A program made the position numbers and the translations under genes. From Candidatus Methylophosphatis roskildensis (GTDB taxonomy: Bacteria > Pseudomonadota > Gammaproteobacteria > Burkholderiales > Rhodocyclaceae), in the NCBI GenBank assembly GCA_016708905.1, contig JADJEV010000001.1, forward strand, positions 620,001 through 684,000: a stretch of 64,000 nucleotides of DNA, in the 5' to 3' direction. The notes under the pieces are model-generated. The model had not been told where the DNA came from. It ran no database searches and saw nothing but the letters and a program-made list of their open reading frames with translations. Below, piece after piece: positions 63,655 to 64,000 of the stretch (positions are counted from its first letter, which is position 1; each line of letters opens with the position of its first letter).

Positions 63655-64000
63655 ATGAGCCAGCAACGCGCCTTGTTGCGCAGCATGTTCGACGCCGCGG
63701 TGGCGGCAGCGCAGCCTGCGCTGTGCCTGCCGCCGCACTTGCCGCCGCGGCCCAGGGGCCGGCTGGTCGTCATTGGGGCCGGCAAGGCCTCGGCGGCCAT
63801 GGCGCGGGCGGTCGAGGACAACTGGGACGGACCGCTCGAAGGCTTGGTGGTCACTCGCTACGGCTATGGCGTACCGTGCAGCCGGATCGAGATCGTCGAG
63901 GCGGCGCACCCGGTGCCCGATGCCGCCGGCATTGAAGCGGCGCAGCGCATCCTGCGCAAGGTGCAGGGGCTCGGCGCCGACGACCTGGTGCTGGCGCTGA
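63655..64000 (+). CDS. Glycerate 2-kinase (DUF4147/MOFRL family), cut by window edge
   Basis: The first 115 residues from ATG 63655 (MSQQRALLRSMFDAAVAAAQ) contain LVVIGAGKASAAMARAVE, the DUF4147 glycerate-kinase signature, and VEAAHPVPDAAGIEAAQRIL. The frame is open to the window end, so the MOFRL domain lies beyond. It should phosphorylate glycerate made by GlxR. A 208-base gap with no gene separates it from glxR, so it may have its own promoter. Confidence 0.88.
   Translation, partial: MSQQRALLRSMFDAAVAAAQPALCLPPHLPPRPRGRLVVIGAGKASAAMARAVEDNWDGPLEGLVVTRYGYGVPCSRIEIVEAAHPVPDAAGIEAAQRILRKVQGLGADDLVLAL

Overview
The window looks like a high-GC betaproteobacterial chromosome, most likely from the Rhodocyclales or a near relative. 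This rests on gene order (rpmH-rnpA-yidD-yidC-mnmE, mnmG-rsmG-parA-parB, dnaA-dnaN-gyrB, aroK-aroB-dgt-gltB-gltD), on a PhaM-type PHA granule protein, and on protein sequence character. It spans the replication origin. Several one-base frameshifts lie at short homopolymers, including in the housekeeping genes gltB and rsmG, so some apparent pseudogenes may be sequencing errors.

Layout. (1) 1-1977: two group II introns on the minus strand, the second inserted into the reverse transcriptase gene of the first. (2) 1978-12310: gltD and gltB (glutamate synthase), a RAYT transposase, dgt, aroB and aroK, all on the minus strand. A 135-bp tandem duplication carries the end of gltD and its terminator. 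(3) 12332-21698: a nest of mobile elements. An outer IS4-family element is split by a serine-recombinase element, and that recombinase gene is in turn split by a DruA-fused Tn5-like transposase gene and by a 2.81-kb insertion sequence carrying a separate druA gene. (4) 22036-26244: parB, parA, rsmG, mnmG (minus). (5) 26321-29132: a second, nearly identical copy of the druA insertion sequence with its own 9-bp target duplication. (6) 29241-34368: a small secreted protein, two parS sites flanking a TauE/SafE-family permease gene, then mnmE, yidC, yidD, rnpA, rpmH (minus). (7) 34449-39938: DnaA boxes, dnaA, the probable oriC, dnaN, gyrB. (8) 40195-47847: maeB, glmS and glmU (minus), a MaoC-phosphotransacetylase fusion, and a DUF4124 protein. 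(9) 48054-53992: a membrane-linked methyltransferase and a signalling cluster of two LuxR-type response regulators, a radical SAM protein and a hybrid histidine kinase. (10) 54243-64000: a small membrane protein, PhaM, a FIST sensor protein, an AEC transporter, RecQ, an AsmA-like protein, and the glyoxylate-to-glycerate genes hyi, glxR and a glycerate kinase cut by the window edge.

The most novel content is the DruA-transposon association. DruA (DUF4338, known from the Druantia anti-phage system) occurs here once fused to a Tn5-like transposase and twice as a separate gene overlapping an unrelated DDE transposase, with terminal inverted repeats and target duplications that define the element exactly. 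No other Druantia genes are present, so this looks like a transposition accessory factor and not a defence island. The mobile nest also lies exactly where the aroK and parB neighbourhoods meet, which suggests a rearrangement breakpoint.
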